A stretch of 64,000 nt of DNA from Flavobacteriales bacterium (GCA_020635535.1 JACJZP010000007.1:62001-126000); one strand, 5' to 3'. Counted from the first letter of the stretch, positions 1 through 8,974 are shown. Notes: generated from the letters alone by a model not told the origin. Numbers and translations are program-made.

Positions 1-398
1 ATGAAAATGGTTGTCCGTTGGATTCGGATCAAGATGGTGTTTACGACTATGCCGATCAAGAACCTAATACCGATCCAAACCTGAATGTTGATGAGAACGG
101 TGTTGGAATTACGGATGACATGATAGGACAGGCCGAATACGACACATTGGCTACCGTTCGTGCAAAAATGTTTGAAGTATACCCAGACCTCGCTGAAATT
201 TACAGGACAAGACCACAAACGTCCAATGTCAACGACTCAGGATCAGCTGGTGCCAACTTCAAAGCTGTAGACAGCAATGCAGATGGAAGAATCTCTATTG
301 AAGAGGTATTCAATGCCATAGATAAGTTCTTTGAAGGAGAACTTGATGTCAGTTCTTCCTACATAAGTGATCTGATAGACTACTTCTTCGACCAATAA
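1..398 (+). CDS. C-terminal part of a TSP3/EF-hand outer-membrane protein (5' end outside window)
   Basis: The reading frame is open from base 3 and runs off the left edge, so only the last ~132 residues are seen. It begins in a thrombospondin type-3 style calcium loop (ENGCPLDSDQDGVYDYADQ), continues with a DTLATVRAKM segment also found after the TSP3 repeat of the 5162-7021 protein, and ends in an EF-hand-like loop (DSNADGRISIEE) followed by two short helices finishing LIDYFFDQ. The neighbouring paralogues suggest that the missing part carries a signal peptide and a beta-barrel. Its role is unknown; an outer-membrane, calcium-binding structural protein is an inference from the family layout. 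Confidence 0.8.
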   Translation, partial: ENGCPLDSDQDGVYDYADQEPNTDPNLNVDENGVGITDDMIGQAEYDTLATVRAKMFEVYPDLAEIYRTRPQTSNVNDSGSAGANFKAVDSNADGRISIEEVFNAIDKFFEGELDVSSSYISDLIDYFFDQ

Positions 399-423
399 CA
401 AAAAATAATACCTTAGACGCCCA

Positions 424-1539
424 ATGAACCTTAAATTGAACAGCATGATCACAAGATCAATTTTTGCCAGTGCCCTATCTACAATATTGTTTTCGGGAGC
501 TGTGTTTGCACAGGTTTCAGTGACCACTGAATTACCAGCTACAGCCGTTCCTGGTGGCAATTTCACTGTTAAGCTTAATGTTGCCAAAGGCGATGTATCA
601 GGCTTTGCGAAACTGCAGCAGATTCTGCCTCCAGGATTTACTGCTGAGGCAGGTGAAACCGCAAATGCAACATTCTCTTTTAAAGACCAGAAGGTCAAAT
701 TCCTCTGGATGGCATTACCTGGTGATGATTTTCAAATCTCATATAAGGTTGCTGTTGATGCATCATTGAGTGGCAATCAGATTATTGAAGGAACATTCGC
801 CTACATTAAAGAAAATGAAACTGAAAAGTTTGTGATTCCTAAAGACATCATTGCTATTCAGAGCGACCAAGCAGAAGCTGCTCAACAGGCTGCAATGAAT
901 AAGATTCTGGAAGAACAACAGGCTAAAGAAGAGGCGGCTGAAGCGGCTCGTCAGGAAGCTGCCCCAGCAGAAGAAACTCAAAAAGCTGCTGAAGAACCAG
1001 CCAAGGAAGTAGTTCAAGCGGTTGAAGAGGTGGCTGTAGAAGCTGAAGAAGTTGTTGAAGAGGTTGCTGCCGCAACAGAAGAAGTGGTTGAGGAAGTAGC
1101 TGAAGAAGTGGTTGAGGCTCCAAAGCCAGAACCAAAGAAAGCTGAGGAACCAAAGAAAGCTGAACCTAAAAAGGTAGAAGAACCTAAGAAGGTCGAGCCT
1201 AAAAAAGTTGCAGAACCTAAGCAAGCTGCTCCAGATTACAACGATGCGATGATGAAGTCTAAGCCAGGCCTTGTTTTCCGTGTTCAGGTTGCTGCTGGTC
1301 CAAACAGAGTGGATCCTGCGTTTTTCCAGAGCAAGTATGGAATCACTGATGCAGTTGTTATTGAAGAGCATGAAGGGCTTTTCAAGTATGTTGTTGGTGA
1401 ATTCGGTTCTTACAGACCAGCAAAGACTTTCAGCAACGAACTAAGAGACAACAACAGTGTTGAAGGTCCGTTTGTTACTGCTTACAACGATGGCGTTCGA
1501 ATCCATGTGAAAGAAGCACTTGATATTGCTGGACAATAA
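424..1539 (+). CDS. Secreted protein with Ig/cohesin-like N-terminus, Glu/Lys/Pro-rich linker and SPOR-like C-terminus
   Basis: 371 residues. A signal peptide ends near GAVFAQ (about residue 30). Residues ~31-140 look like an all-beta Ig- or cohesin-like fold (FAKLQQILPPGF; KVKFLWMALPGDDF). Residues ~145-275 are a low-complexity linker rich in Ala/Glu/Val, then in EPKKAE/VEEPKK repeats, which is typical of a stiff periplasmic spacer. Residues ~280-371 resemble a SPOR domain (FRVQVAAG, then KYVVGEFGSYRPAKTF), a fold that binds denuded peptidoglycan. It sits 25 bp after the preceding EF-hand protein, on the same strand, and a strong terminator follows. The domain calls come from motif reading only; the cohesin resemblance is weak and no function is assigned. 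Confidence 0.75.
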   Translation: MNLKLNSMITRSIFASALSTILFSGAVFAQVSVTTELPATAVPGGNFTVKLNVAKGDVSGFAKLQQILPPGFTAEAGETANATFSFKDQKVKFLWMALPGDDFQISYKVAVDASLSGNQIIEGTFAYIKENETEKFVIPKDIIAIQSDQAEAAQQAAMNKILEEQQAKEEAAEAARQEAAPAEETQKAAEEPAKEVVQAVEEVAVEAEEVVEEVAAATEEVVEEVAEEVVEAPKPEPKKAEEPKKAEPKKVEEPKKVEPKKVAEPKQAAPDYNDAMMKSKPGLVFRVQVAAGPNRVDPAFFQSKYGITDAVVIEEHEGLFKYVVGEFGSYRPAKTFSNELRDNNSVEGPFVTAYNDGVRIHVKEALDIAGQ

Positions 1540-1561
1540 TCAAGACACAGTTAAAAGACTG

Positions 1562-1597
1562 AATAACCCAGGCCCAATAAGCCTGGGTTATTTTTTA
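1562..1597 (+). terminator. Rho-independent terminator
   Basis: A perfect 12-bp stem (AATAACCCAGGC with its complement) encloses a 7-base loop and runs into a T-tract. It closes the transcript of the SPOR-like gene and separates it from the next gene of the array. Confidence 0.9.
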
Positions 1598-1621
1598 TCT
1601 TAACGCTTCGGTTTGTAGCGA

Positions 1622-4600
1622 ATGCGATTTGTAAACCTTCTTACGATCATTCTGGCCTTTCATGTGGTCGGTTCGTGTTTGGCACAGAATGCTACAGACA
1701 CGATACTTGCCAAAGACAATGTCATGTTCCCGCTTCCAACAGTTAACATAAACGTTGGATTCAACCATGCATTTACAGATGTGAAATTGAACAATGGTCC
1801 TTCTCCATTCCGCCAATTAGGCTATCAATTGACCGTTATACAGCAGGTAAATAAGTTCTTGAATGCTGGATTTGAATTGTATACCGGCTCTATTTATGGA
1901 GAGGAACAACGTGACCTTGTCAACCTCAATTATCGCACTTCTTTAGTTAGTCCACGGTTAAATATTGAGTATAACTTCTACCCTCTTCTTAAACCAGATG
2001 CCAATGGAAGACAGCTGATTCGGCCCTACGTAGGTTTTGGAGTTGGTATGGTCTTCTTCCGATCGAAAGGAGATCTGAAAGACGCAAATGGAAACACATA
2101 CCATTATTGGACCAATGGTCAGATCTATGCCGAAGAGGAAGGAACGGTTGACATTACCGAAGCCACCCAACTGGAAAGAGATTTCGAATACGAAACCGAC
2201 CTCCGAGACGCAAACCTTGATGGTTTCAGGAAATACTCCCAAATGGCCTTCACACTTCCTGTCAATGCAGGTGTGAGGTTTCAGATTTCAAAAAATGTCG
2301 GAGTCAATGCTGCCTTTGCTTACGTTTTGAACACTACGGATCTGATTGACAATGTAAACAAGGATAGTGACGGAGTGAGACAAGGAACTGCGGGCTTCGA
2401 TAATAGTTTGTACGGCTCGGTCGGTTTGAGTGTGTTTCTGGGAAGAACAAAACCATCGGCAGAGCCTGTTAAGAGGTTTGATGACCTGATGGCATCCGAT
2501 GAGAAAGAATCAGAGGAAGTATCCGCTGTAGAAACTGAATCTTCTGATTCTAAATCTGTTACCATTGAATCGATACCTGATAAAAAGGTGGCTAAGGATC
2601 CTTTGGCAACAATGTCAGAGCAACTGGTCAATGCATCCAACTCCTTTAAAGACCTATCCGAGAAATCAGGCCAGTTGGTTGAGCAGGCCAACACGCAATT
2701 GGCAGAGATCGCTGAAAGAAAAATTGAATCCAACAAAGATCTGAGGGATGCTAAACAGGCATCCATCAGTATTCTGGAGAATTCCATTTCTGAGCTGACT
2801 GAAACCAATACGCAGCTTAGTGAAACGGCAAGCCGATTGAATTTGGCCTACTCTGACCTGTCAACTGAGCGCATAACCACTGGCATTTCCAACACGGAAA
2901 AGATTGAAACCACAGTTAAAGCTGCCATTCCTGCGGTAGAATCGCTGAAGGAAAAAGTAAAATCTGCCAAAACTCCTGAAGAACTCAGATCGATAATGAA
3001 CATCGCTTCAAAGAATCTGAGCCACACGAATGAGATATTCACAGAGGAGTCGAAACAAATGAATGAAGCCATTCTTGAAGCAAGAAAATCTGTTGTAGAA
3101 AGAAGAACCCAGCTGATATTGATGAGTGCGAAAAATCTTTCGAACATTTCGCAAACCGCAATCTCGGAAACGGAACTTCAGCAAGTTGATATTGAGAGGG
3201 AATTGACCGAGTTACTTGATGAAGGCACCATAAGTCAGCAGGAATTTGAACAACTGAAATCTACCTTAACGGAATCTCTTGCAACGGCAAAAGCAAACGC
3301 ACAACCTGAATCAGGTCCAGAAAAAAATGTGGAGTTAAATGCTGAGCAATCTGAATTGGCCACCGCTGCTAACCAATTGATCAGTGTATCGAAAATTCTT
3401 TCAGAATCAAATGAGGCTGCCGAGAAGACCCTTTCAGCAAATAGTGAACAATTGAGCTTGATTGCCGGCAAAGATCTGAAGAGTAAAGACGACCTAAGGG
3501 CAGCAAAAGAAGAAGCTCTCAGAATACTGGAATCATCAGTTGCCGTACTGAATGAGTCTAACACCAAGATAAACGAGGTCACAACAGACCTTTCGAGTGC
3601 TGCTGGCAGTTTAAGCGACAATAAAATCGGGGCAGAAGTTGTCTCAACAGGCAAAATAAGCTTAGCCATAAGCTCAGCATCAAACGTTGTCGAGTCCTCC
3701 AAATCTCAAATTAAAGCTTCGAAAAATGAGGATGAACTCAAATCCATTTTAAAATTAGCCTCTACCAGCTTGGATAGAACCGTAGAGGTTTTCGGGTCTG
3801 AATCTTCAGTCATTAACGAATCAATAATTGAAGCCAGAAAAGCTGTAATTGAGGCTAAGGCGAAAGATCTTGCGGCAAATCCAATTATTGCAGATGACCT
3901 GGAGTCAGTAGAGCAATCTTCAATTGAACTTCAGAAATTTGAAGAGGAACTGGCTGCATTAAAAGAAGCTGGCGCTATTGATACGGAAGAGTTCTCTAAA
4001 ATCTCCGAAGTGTTGAACGCATCAGAAGAAAATCTGAAGAGTTTAGAAACAGTTGCTCAAACTATTTCTACAGACAGCAAACTCAAATCTGTCAATTCCG
4101 TCTCCACCAGGGTTTCTGAATCTGTCGCGACTTCAACTGCAAAAACTGAAAGTGAACTTTCCGAACAGACCAAGAGCTTAGAATCTCTAAAGACCGAATT
4201 AGCAGAAGCTACAACCAAAAAGTCAATAGAGGCCACAAAATCTGCACTTGAGTCCATTTTAGACCAGACCGAAGCTACTTTGATTCAAACGCAGAAAGTG
4301 GCCAAAATTCAACTTGCTGAACTGAAAAAAGCCCAAGTTCCTACAAAAGAGATTGAATTGCCTGCGCTTGCACAGAAAATTGAAGTTCTTGAGGGTATTG
4401 TGAAATCGAATGCTGAATCGTTGAACCGCTTGGGCGAAGTATCTGGGCTTGTGCAGAATTCAAAAAAACAAGAGGAACTGATTCAGGCTTCCTCAGATCT
4501 GAATAAAGTGCTGGATGAAAGTTCTGCTTCAGAATCATTGGTGTCAACCTCATTCTCTTCCAATGACAATCAGATAAAGGCCCAAATCATAGAGAATAGA

Positions 4601-5122
4601 ATTGAGAACCTACAGAAAGCAAGGCAAAATGTTCAAGTTGCTCCAAATAAGGGAATTCAAAAGCTTGAAGCTGATCTAACCTCTGAAGTTATCAACCTTG
4701 CCAACCAGAATATTATCAGTCAATCTCAAAAGCAGGAACTTATTGAACGAATCAGTCCAATTTCTTCTGAAGAACTTGCCACCAGCAAGTCCCTCAAAGG
4801 CTCAAATTCAGATGCCACACAAACCGCTGAGGGGATTAACGCTGCCATCTCTGGTCAGAAGGAACAGTCCGCAAAACCGAGTACTGCTGGAAGCTCTGAA
4901 CCGGATAAAACAAAACCTAAGACACGGGATCTGAGTCGAGAAAGCATTCAAGACACCAAACCCAAGGAAACCGGTGGATATCATTGGGCTGACCTCAACA
5001 AGAATAACTGGATATCTCCTGATGAGGTTCTTCATTTCATTGACCTACTATTTGAAGGAGAGGCAGACCGCTCCGTGGAGGACATCCAGAACTTGATCGA
5101 CTATTATTTTGACCAAGAGTGA
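1622..5122 (+). CDS. Outer-membrane beta-barrel protein with long duplicated coiled-coil region and C-terminal EF-hand module
   Basis: 1166 residues. A signal peptide ends at SCLAQ (~22). Residues ~35-275 form an outer-membrane barrel like those of the next two genes; all share a YWxxGQI motif and an LERDFEYETDLRD-type segment. Residues ~300-1090 are Ser/Glu/Lys-rich and strongly helical or coiled-coil, with no TSP3 repeat. This stretch contains a tandem duplication of ~230 residues at a spacing of 251 residues. The last ~45 residues carry one EF-hand-like loop (DLNKNNWISPDE) and end LIDYYFDQE, the same tail as the first gene. It may be a cell-envelope spacer or tether reaching from the outer membrane, but that is inference. 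The start is the first ATG after the terminator and gives a clean signal peptide. Confidence 0.8.
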   Translation: MRFVNLLTIILAFHVVGSCLAQNATDTILAKDNVMFPLPTVNINVGFNHAFTDVKLNNGPSPFRQLGYQLTVIQQVNKFLNAGFELYTGSIYGEEQRDLVNLNYRTSLVSPRLNIEYNFYPLLKPDANGRQLIRPYVGFGVGMVFFRSKGDLKDANGNTYHYWTNGQIYAEEEGTVDITEATQLERDFEYETDLRDANLDGFRKYSQMAFTLPVNAGVRFQISKNVGVNAAFAYVLNTTDLIDNVNKDSDGVRQGTAGFDNSLYGSVGLSVFLGRTKPSAEPVKRFDDLMASDEKESEEVSAVETESSDSKSVTIESIPDKKVAKDPLATMSEQLVNASNSFKDLSEKSGQLVEQANTQLAEIAERKIESNKDLRDAKQASISILENSISELTETNTQLSETASRLNLAYSDLSTERITTGISNTEKIETTVKAAIPAVESLKEKVKSAKTPEELRSIMNIASKNLSHTNEIFTEESKQMNEAILEARKSVVERRTQLILMSAKNLSNISQTAISETELQQVDIERELTELLDEGTISQQEFEQLKSTLTESLATAKANAQPESGPEKNVELNAEQSELATAANQLISVSKILSESNEAAEKTLSANSEQLSLIAGKDLKSKDDLRAAKEEALRILESSVAVLNESNTKINEVTTDLSSAAGSLSDNKIGAEVVSTGKISLAISSASNVVESSKSQIKASKNEDELKSILKLASTSLDRTVEVFGSESSVINESIIEARKAVIEAKAKDLAANPIIADDLESVEQSSIELQKFEEELAALKEAGAIDTEEFSKISEVLNASEENLKSLETVAQTISTDSKLKSVNSVSTRVSESVATSTAKTESELSEQTKSLESLKTELAEATTKKSIEATKSALESILDQTEATLIQTQKVAKIQLAELKKAQVPTKEIELPALAQKIEVLEGIVKSNAESLNRLGEVSGLVQNSKKQEELIQASSDLNKVLDESSASESLVSTSFSSNDNQIKAQIIENRIENLQKARQNVQVAPNKGIQKLEADLTSEVINLANQNIISQSQKQELIERISPISSEELATSKSLKGSNSDATQTAEGINAAISGQKEQSAKPSTAGSSEPDKTKPKTRDLSRESIQDTKPKETGGYHWADLNKNNWISPDEVLHFIDLLFEGEADRSVEDIQNLIDYYFDQE
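2603..4036 (+). repeat. Internal tandem duplication encoding two ~230-residue coiled-coil units
   Basis: Unit 1 (residues ~328-558) and unit 2 (~579-805) align with a constant offset of 251 residues. For example SNKDLRDAKQASISILENS matches SKDDLRAAKEEALRILESS, and AILEARKSVVE matches SIIEARKAVIE. The copies have diverged clearly at the DNA level, so the duplication is old. Confidence 0.8.
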
Positions 5123-5161
5123 GCTTTGTCTATTTTTAGCAGGTTTTGTGCTGAAACGCCT

Positions 5162-7021
5162 ATGAAAAAATCACTACTCCTCATTCTACTTTCTGTCATT
5201 TCGGCTCTGCCTTCAGTTGCACAGAAAAGCGACCTGTATTATTTGGACAACAGAGGTAGAGATGCACTGCTTGCCCCTCGAGTTGGAATCGGTGCTGGGG
5301 TATTCACCTTCTTTGGCGATGTTAACGACAACAATTACCAGCACATCTTTACCAGCACGTATGGCGTAGAGGTAAGAGGAAGTGCCAACTTATCAAGGTA
5401 TTTCGACCTCGACCTGAATGCCGTTTACGGCAACATTACCGTTAACGAACGAGGTAAGGAAATAGGTGGTTTTGATGAGAAACGAAACCTCAATTTCAAA
5501 TCCGAAATGTTCATTGGAACGATTGGCGTCAGCTACAATTTCAACCACCTTTACAAGAAACCTGGAATCATTCAGCCATTTGTCGGTTTTGGGGTTTCAT
5601 TCATCAATTTCGATAGCAAATCTGACCTATATGATTCTAACGGCAACCGATATTATTATTGGGATCAAGGCCAGATCATGAGCCTACCTCAGGATGACCC
5701 GAATGCAGAACAGGCCGTGGAACTTCAAAGAGATTACACATTCGAATCTGACCTTAGAGATGAGAATCAGGATGGTTTGGGCAAATACGACCAGTTCACG
5801 TTCTCTCTTCCGGTAAGTGCTGGAATTGATTTTAAAATGGGAAAACGACTGAGTGCAAAACTTGGAGCTGCGTTCTACTACACTTTCTCAGACCTGATCG
5901 ATGATATTTCGGACAAAGGCGAGGGAATGAGAAAAGGGAATTCCAGAAATGATATGTTCCTTTTCACTTCAGCTTCAGTAAGTTACAGCATTGGCGTTGG
6001 TAAAAACTACACTAAAAGCCTGAAGACAAAATATTACGAAGACATTGATTTCTACACTCTCGATATTGCAGACTCAGATGAGGATGGCGTAAGCGACTTT
6101 GATGATAAATGCGCCAAAACCCCTGCTGGAGTACAGGTGGATGAGAACGGTTGTCCGGTTGATTCGGATATGGATGTGATTGCCGACTACAGAGACAAAG
6201 AAGATTCAACAAAGATGGGAGCGGTAGTGGATCTGGAAGGAATAACTCTTACAGACGAGCGAATGCTTGAAGATTATGACAGTTTGGCAACCAAACGTGC
6301 AGATATGCACAAGATCTATCCAAGCGGAATCCTCTCCAAGCGAACTGCATTGACCGCTGAAGATTCAACCAAACTGGCCATTATGATGCTCGACATTCAG
6401 AATAAGATCGAGAAAGAAGGTGAATTCGATAAGTTGTTTGAAGAGATAGGAAAAGAGATTTACAGTCAAACTCCTGAAAAGGCTGGATCGGTTACCAATG
6501 TTTACGAGAATGTTGATAAGGTTTACAAACGACTGATTGAGAAGAAGGTCATATCCCCTACCCGTCCGCTTACAATTACCAAGGAAGAGAATATCAACAC
6601 AACCATTCCACCGGAATTTGTTGATGCTGACTATAACACTGATGGACTGATTACTGCTGAAGAAGTGATGAGGGTAATTGAAGAGGTATTGGAAGGAATT
6701 TCTCCCCTGAATATTTCTCAATTGTACAACCTGATCGATTTCTATCAGGAATACATGGAAGGAGCCAGAGTAATTGACTTTGGTGGCACCATGGCGGTTT
6801 ACCTAGATGGGACTCTCAACATTCTGGACAACTATCGCTCTGACGGTCTTACGGATACCCAACGTTTCTTAGTGAACAAGTATCCTTTAGTGGACATGAA
6901 CGGTGATGGACGGCTGACTCCTAATGAGGTGAACTACATGATTGCTCGATTCCAAAGAGGAGAAGCTCCATACACCGAGGCTCAGATCTATGAACTGATT
7001 GACCTGTTCTTCGAAGAGTGA
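5162..7021 (+). CDS. Outer-membrane beta-barrel protein with TSP3 repeat and two C-terminal EF-hand modules
   Basis: 619 residues from the ATG that opens MKKSLLLILLSV; the TTG 36 bases upstream would place 12 extra residues before the signal peptide, so it is not preferred. The signal peptide ends at PSVAQ. The barrel region (~30-290) shares YYYWDQGQI and ELQRDYTFESDLRD with both neighbouring paralogues. A TSP3-like calcium repeat follows (DSDEDGVSDFDDKCAKTP, then ENGCPVDSD). After an alpha-rich stretch come two EF-hand/dockerin-like modules: DADYNTDGLITAEE...LIDFYQEY and DMNGDGRLTPNE...LIDLFFEE. Family knowledge says TSP3 and EF-hand loops bind calcium; the biological role is unknown. Confidence 0.8.
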   Translation: MKKSLLLILLSVISALPSVAQKSDLYYLDNRGRDALLAPRVGIGAGVFTFFGDVNDNNYQHIFTSTYGVEVRGSANLSRYFDLDLNAVYGNITVNERGKEIGGFDEKRNLNFKSEMFIGTIGVSYNFNHLYKKPGIIQPFVGFGVSFINFDSKSDLYDSNGNRYYYWDQGQIMSLPQDDPNAEQAVELQRDYTFESDLRDENQDGLGKYDQFTFSLPVSAGIDFKMGKRLSAKLGAAFYYTFSDLIDDISDKGEGMRKGNSRNDMFLFTSASVSYSIGVGKNYTKSLKTKYYEDIDFYTLDIADSDEDGVSDFDDKCAKTPAGVQVDENGCPVDSDMDVIADYRDKEDSTKMGAVVDLEGITLTDERMLEDYDSLATKRADMHKIYPSGILSKRTALTAEDSTKLAIMMLDIQNKIEKEGEFDKLFEEIGKEIYSQTPEKAGSVTNVYENVDKVYKRLIEKKVISPTRPLTITKEENINTTIPPEFVDADYNTDGLITAEEVMRVIEEVLEGISPLNISQLYNLIDFYQEYMEGARVIDFGGTMAVYLDGTLNILDNYRSDGLTDTQRFLVNKYPLVDMNGDGRLTPNEVNYMIARFQRGEAPYTEAQIYELIDLFFEE

Positions 7022-7040
7022 GTTGTATCTAACCGATTAT

Positions 7041-7048
7041 TACCTTTG
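7041..7048 (+). promoter_or_regulatory. Bacteroidota -7 box TACCTTTG
   Basis: Matches the TAnnTTTG consensus and is followed by C. A TTG lies 15 bases upstream (7023-7025), slightly closer than usual for a -33 element. It would give a ~15-base leader for the gene at 7069, so that gene can be transcribed separately from its upstream paralogue. Confidence 0.6.
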
Positions 7049-7068
7049 CAGCACCAAACCCGCTAATC

Positions 7069-8919
7069 ATGAGACACATTCTACCACTGTTGTTGTCCGT
7101 GTTCTTTCTTTCTCCTGTCATAGCACAGGAAAAGATAGAGAAGGAAACTTCCGAACCTAAGAAAGAACAACCAGCCAAAGAACAAAAGCAGGAAGAGAAA
7201 AAGATCAAAGCCGAAAGCAAAGGACCAAAAGCAAAGGTCCCTTATCGTTTTATGGCCAATATTCATGGAGGCATAGGCCTCATGAATTACTTCGGAGATC
7301 TAAGAGATAAGCAAGGAACCACCGTTCATAGAATTGGTATTCTTCCTGGATACAATTTTGGTATCGGTGCTAATGTGACCAACTACCTGGAAGTGAACAT
7401 CAACGCCATGTTGGGTAAGTTGAATTGGAATGAGAATCCATCTGAGCACGATGTACCAAGAAATTTCCAAGCAAAGACCTTCACAGTTGGAGCAAATTTG
7501 GTTTACAACTTCAAGAATGTAATTCTTAGTCCAACAGGAATCACCCCGTTCATTTCAATAGGTGTCGGTTATTCAGATTTCGACAGCTATTCTGATCTTC
7601 AGACCACTGTTAAAGACCAAAATGGAAATGACGTTACCTACAGCTACAATTATTGGGATGATGGTCTTATTCGAAACGTAGATCAAAGTGCCCCACAATC
7701 AGATAACGTTCAGGTTTTGGAGCGCGATTACAAGTATGAAACACGCCTTAATGAATATCCAATTGCTACTTACAACATTCCTGTAGGAGCTGGTTTCGAT
7801 TTCAATGCAAACAGAAATGTTGCATTGAGGCTTGGTGCTTACTACTACTTTACGGGTACTGACATGATGGATAACGTTAGCGGAGGAAGTACTCCGGTTA
7901 TTTCTAACGATGGTTACATCTACACGTCCATGTCACTTTTCATCAAGTTTGACCCATTCAAGAAGAAAGCTCCAAAAGTGGATGAGGCTGGGGCAGCTTA
8001 TGAAGGAATCGGTGAGTTGGTAGATGAAGATTCTGATGGTGATGGTGTTTCAGATTTTGTTGATCAATGTGGCGGAACCCCAAAAGGTCTTGTTGTTGAT
8101 GAGAAAGGTTGTCCAGCAGATGGAGACGGAGATGGAATTCCAGATTACCGCGATAAGGAACCAAAGACCACTGCGGGTAGAATCGTCAATCCAGACGGTG
8201 TGGCCATTAGCTACGAAGAGATATACAAAACATATGGTAAAGACACCATTTCATTGAAGCGTGCCGATGTAAACAAGGATTGGCTGTTCTCTCAGAAATC
8301 AGTTGATCCTGATTACACTGTACACGTAGGAACTTACACCAATTATGATATTCCTACTCAGATCAAGCTTCGTTTGGCTAAAATGGAAGATCTGGTTGAG
8401 CATAAGGTCAATGATTCCATTTCGGTGTTCACTGTCGGTAATTTCAAAACTTTTGAGGAAGCTGAGCAACGTCAGAACGAACTTATTAAAAGTGGTATCG
8501 ATGAGGCTTTTGGAGTAAATGATGACTACATTCCTGAGGTAGGTGTTGAAATCGGTGTTGTTGGGTTTGAAAAGAACAGCAAGCAATCAAAGAATGGAGT
8601 TGACCTTGACCAAATACCGAACGTTGACGTACTTCAATACGGGGTTGAGCTGCGAGAGTACCGACTTAGAATTCAGCTTGATAAACTTTCAAAGTTGATT
8701 GCCCAGCATGGTGTAGAGATGAAGACTACCGAGGGTGGACTTAAGGTTTACACCATCGGATCTTTTAAGACCTTTGCAGAGGCCGAAGCTTTACAGCGTC
8801 AGGTTGAGCAACTTGGAGTCAAAAATCCGGTTATCTCAGCCAAGTTGAACAACGAAGGCATTAGCATTGAAGATGCTCAGAAGAAAGAGTCTGAAATGCA
8901 AGGCGAACAAAACGATTAA
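7069..8919 (+). CDS. Outer-membrane beta-barrel protein with TSP3 repeat and two SPOR-like C-terminal units
   Basis: 616 residues. The signal peptide ends at PVIAQ, followed by a Lys/Glu-rich stretch (~22-60). The barrel (~60-305) is homologous to those of the 1622 and 5162 genes (YNYWDDGLI; VLERDYKYETRL). A TSP3 repeat follows (DEDSDGDGVSDFVDQCGGTP; EKGCPADGDGDGIPDYRD). Instead of EF-hands, the C-terminus holds two SPOR-like halves, recognisable by VFTVGNFKTFEEAEQRQNEL and VYTIGSFKTFAEAEALQRQV. Such units usually bind peptidoglycan, so this paralogue may link the outer membrane to the cell wall (inference). A strong terminator follows. Confidence 0.8.
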   Translation: MRHILPLLLSVFFLSPVIAQEKIEKETSEPKKEQPAKEQKQEEKKIKAESKGPKAKVPYRFMANIHGGIGLMNYFGDLRDKQGTTVHRIGILPGYNFGIGANVTNYLEVNINAMLGKLNWNENPSEHDVPRNFQAKTFTVGANLVYNFKNVILSPTGITPFISIGVGYSDFDSYSDLQTTVKDQNGNDVTYSYNYWDDGLIRNVDQSAPQSDNVQVLERDYKYETRLNEYPIATYNIPVGAGFDFNANRNVALRLGAYYYFTGTDMMDNVSGGSTPVISNDGYIYTSMSLFIKFDPFKKKAPKVDEAGAAYEGIGELVDEDSDGDGVSDFVDQCGGTPKGLVVDEKGCPADGDGDGIPDYRDKEPKTTAGRIVNPDGVAISYEEIYKTYGKDTISLKRADVNKDWLFSQKSVDPDYTVHVGTYTNYDIPTQIKLRLAKMEDLVEHKVNDSISVFTVGNFKTFEEAEQRQNELIKSGIDEAFGVNDDYIPEVGVEIGVVGFEKNSKQSKNGVDLDQIPNVDVLQYGVELREYRLRIQLDKLSKLIAQHGVEMKTTEGGLKVYTIGSFKTFAEAEALQRQVEQLGVKNPVISAKLNNEGISIEDAQKKESEMQGEQND

Positions 8920-8938
8920 TTTCGTGAAACGACTGAAG

Positions 8939-8969
8939 ATAAGGGGTGAATGTTCACCCCTTATTTTTT
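8939..8969 (+). terminator. Rho-independent terminator
   Basis: An 11-bp stem (ATAAGGGGTGA with its complement) with an ATGT loop is followed by six T. It ends the outer-membrane protein array. Confidence 0.9.
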
Positions 8970-8974
8970 GCGCT

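Noticed and set aside
1126..1225. The EPKKAE/VEEPKK repeats as a tandem repeat locus such as CRISPR or a minisatellite
   Set aside because: They are in frame within one protein, vary in length and have no spacers; a structural linker explains them.
763..1371. A long minus-strand frame opposite the Glu/Lys-rich linker
   Set aside because: It is rich in Phe, Leu and Ser in a pattern expected from reading the Ala/Glu/Lys repeats backwards, and has no signal or domain.
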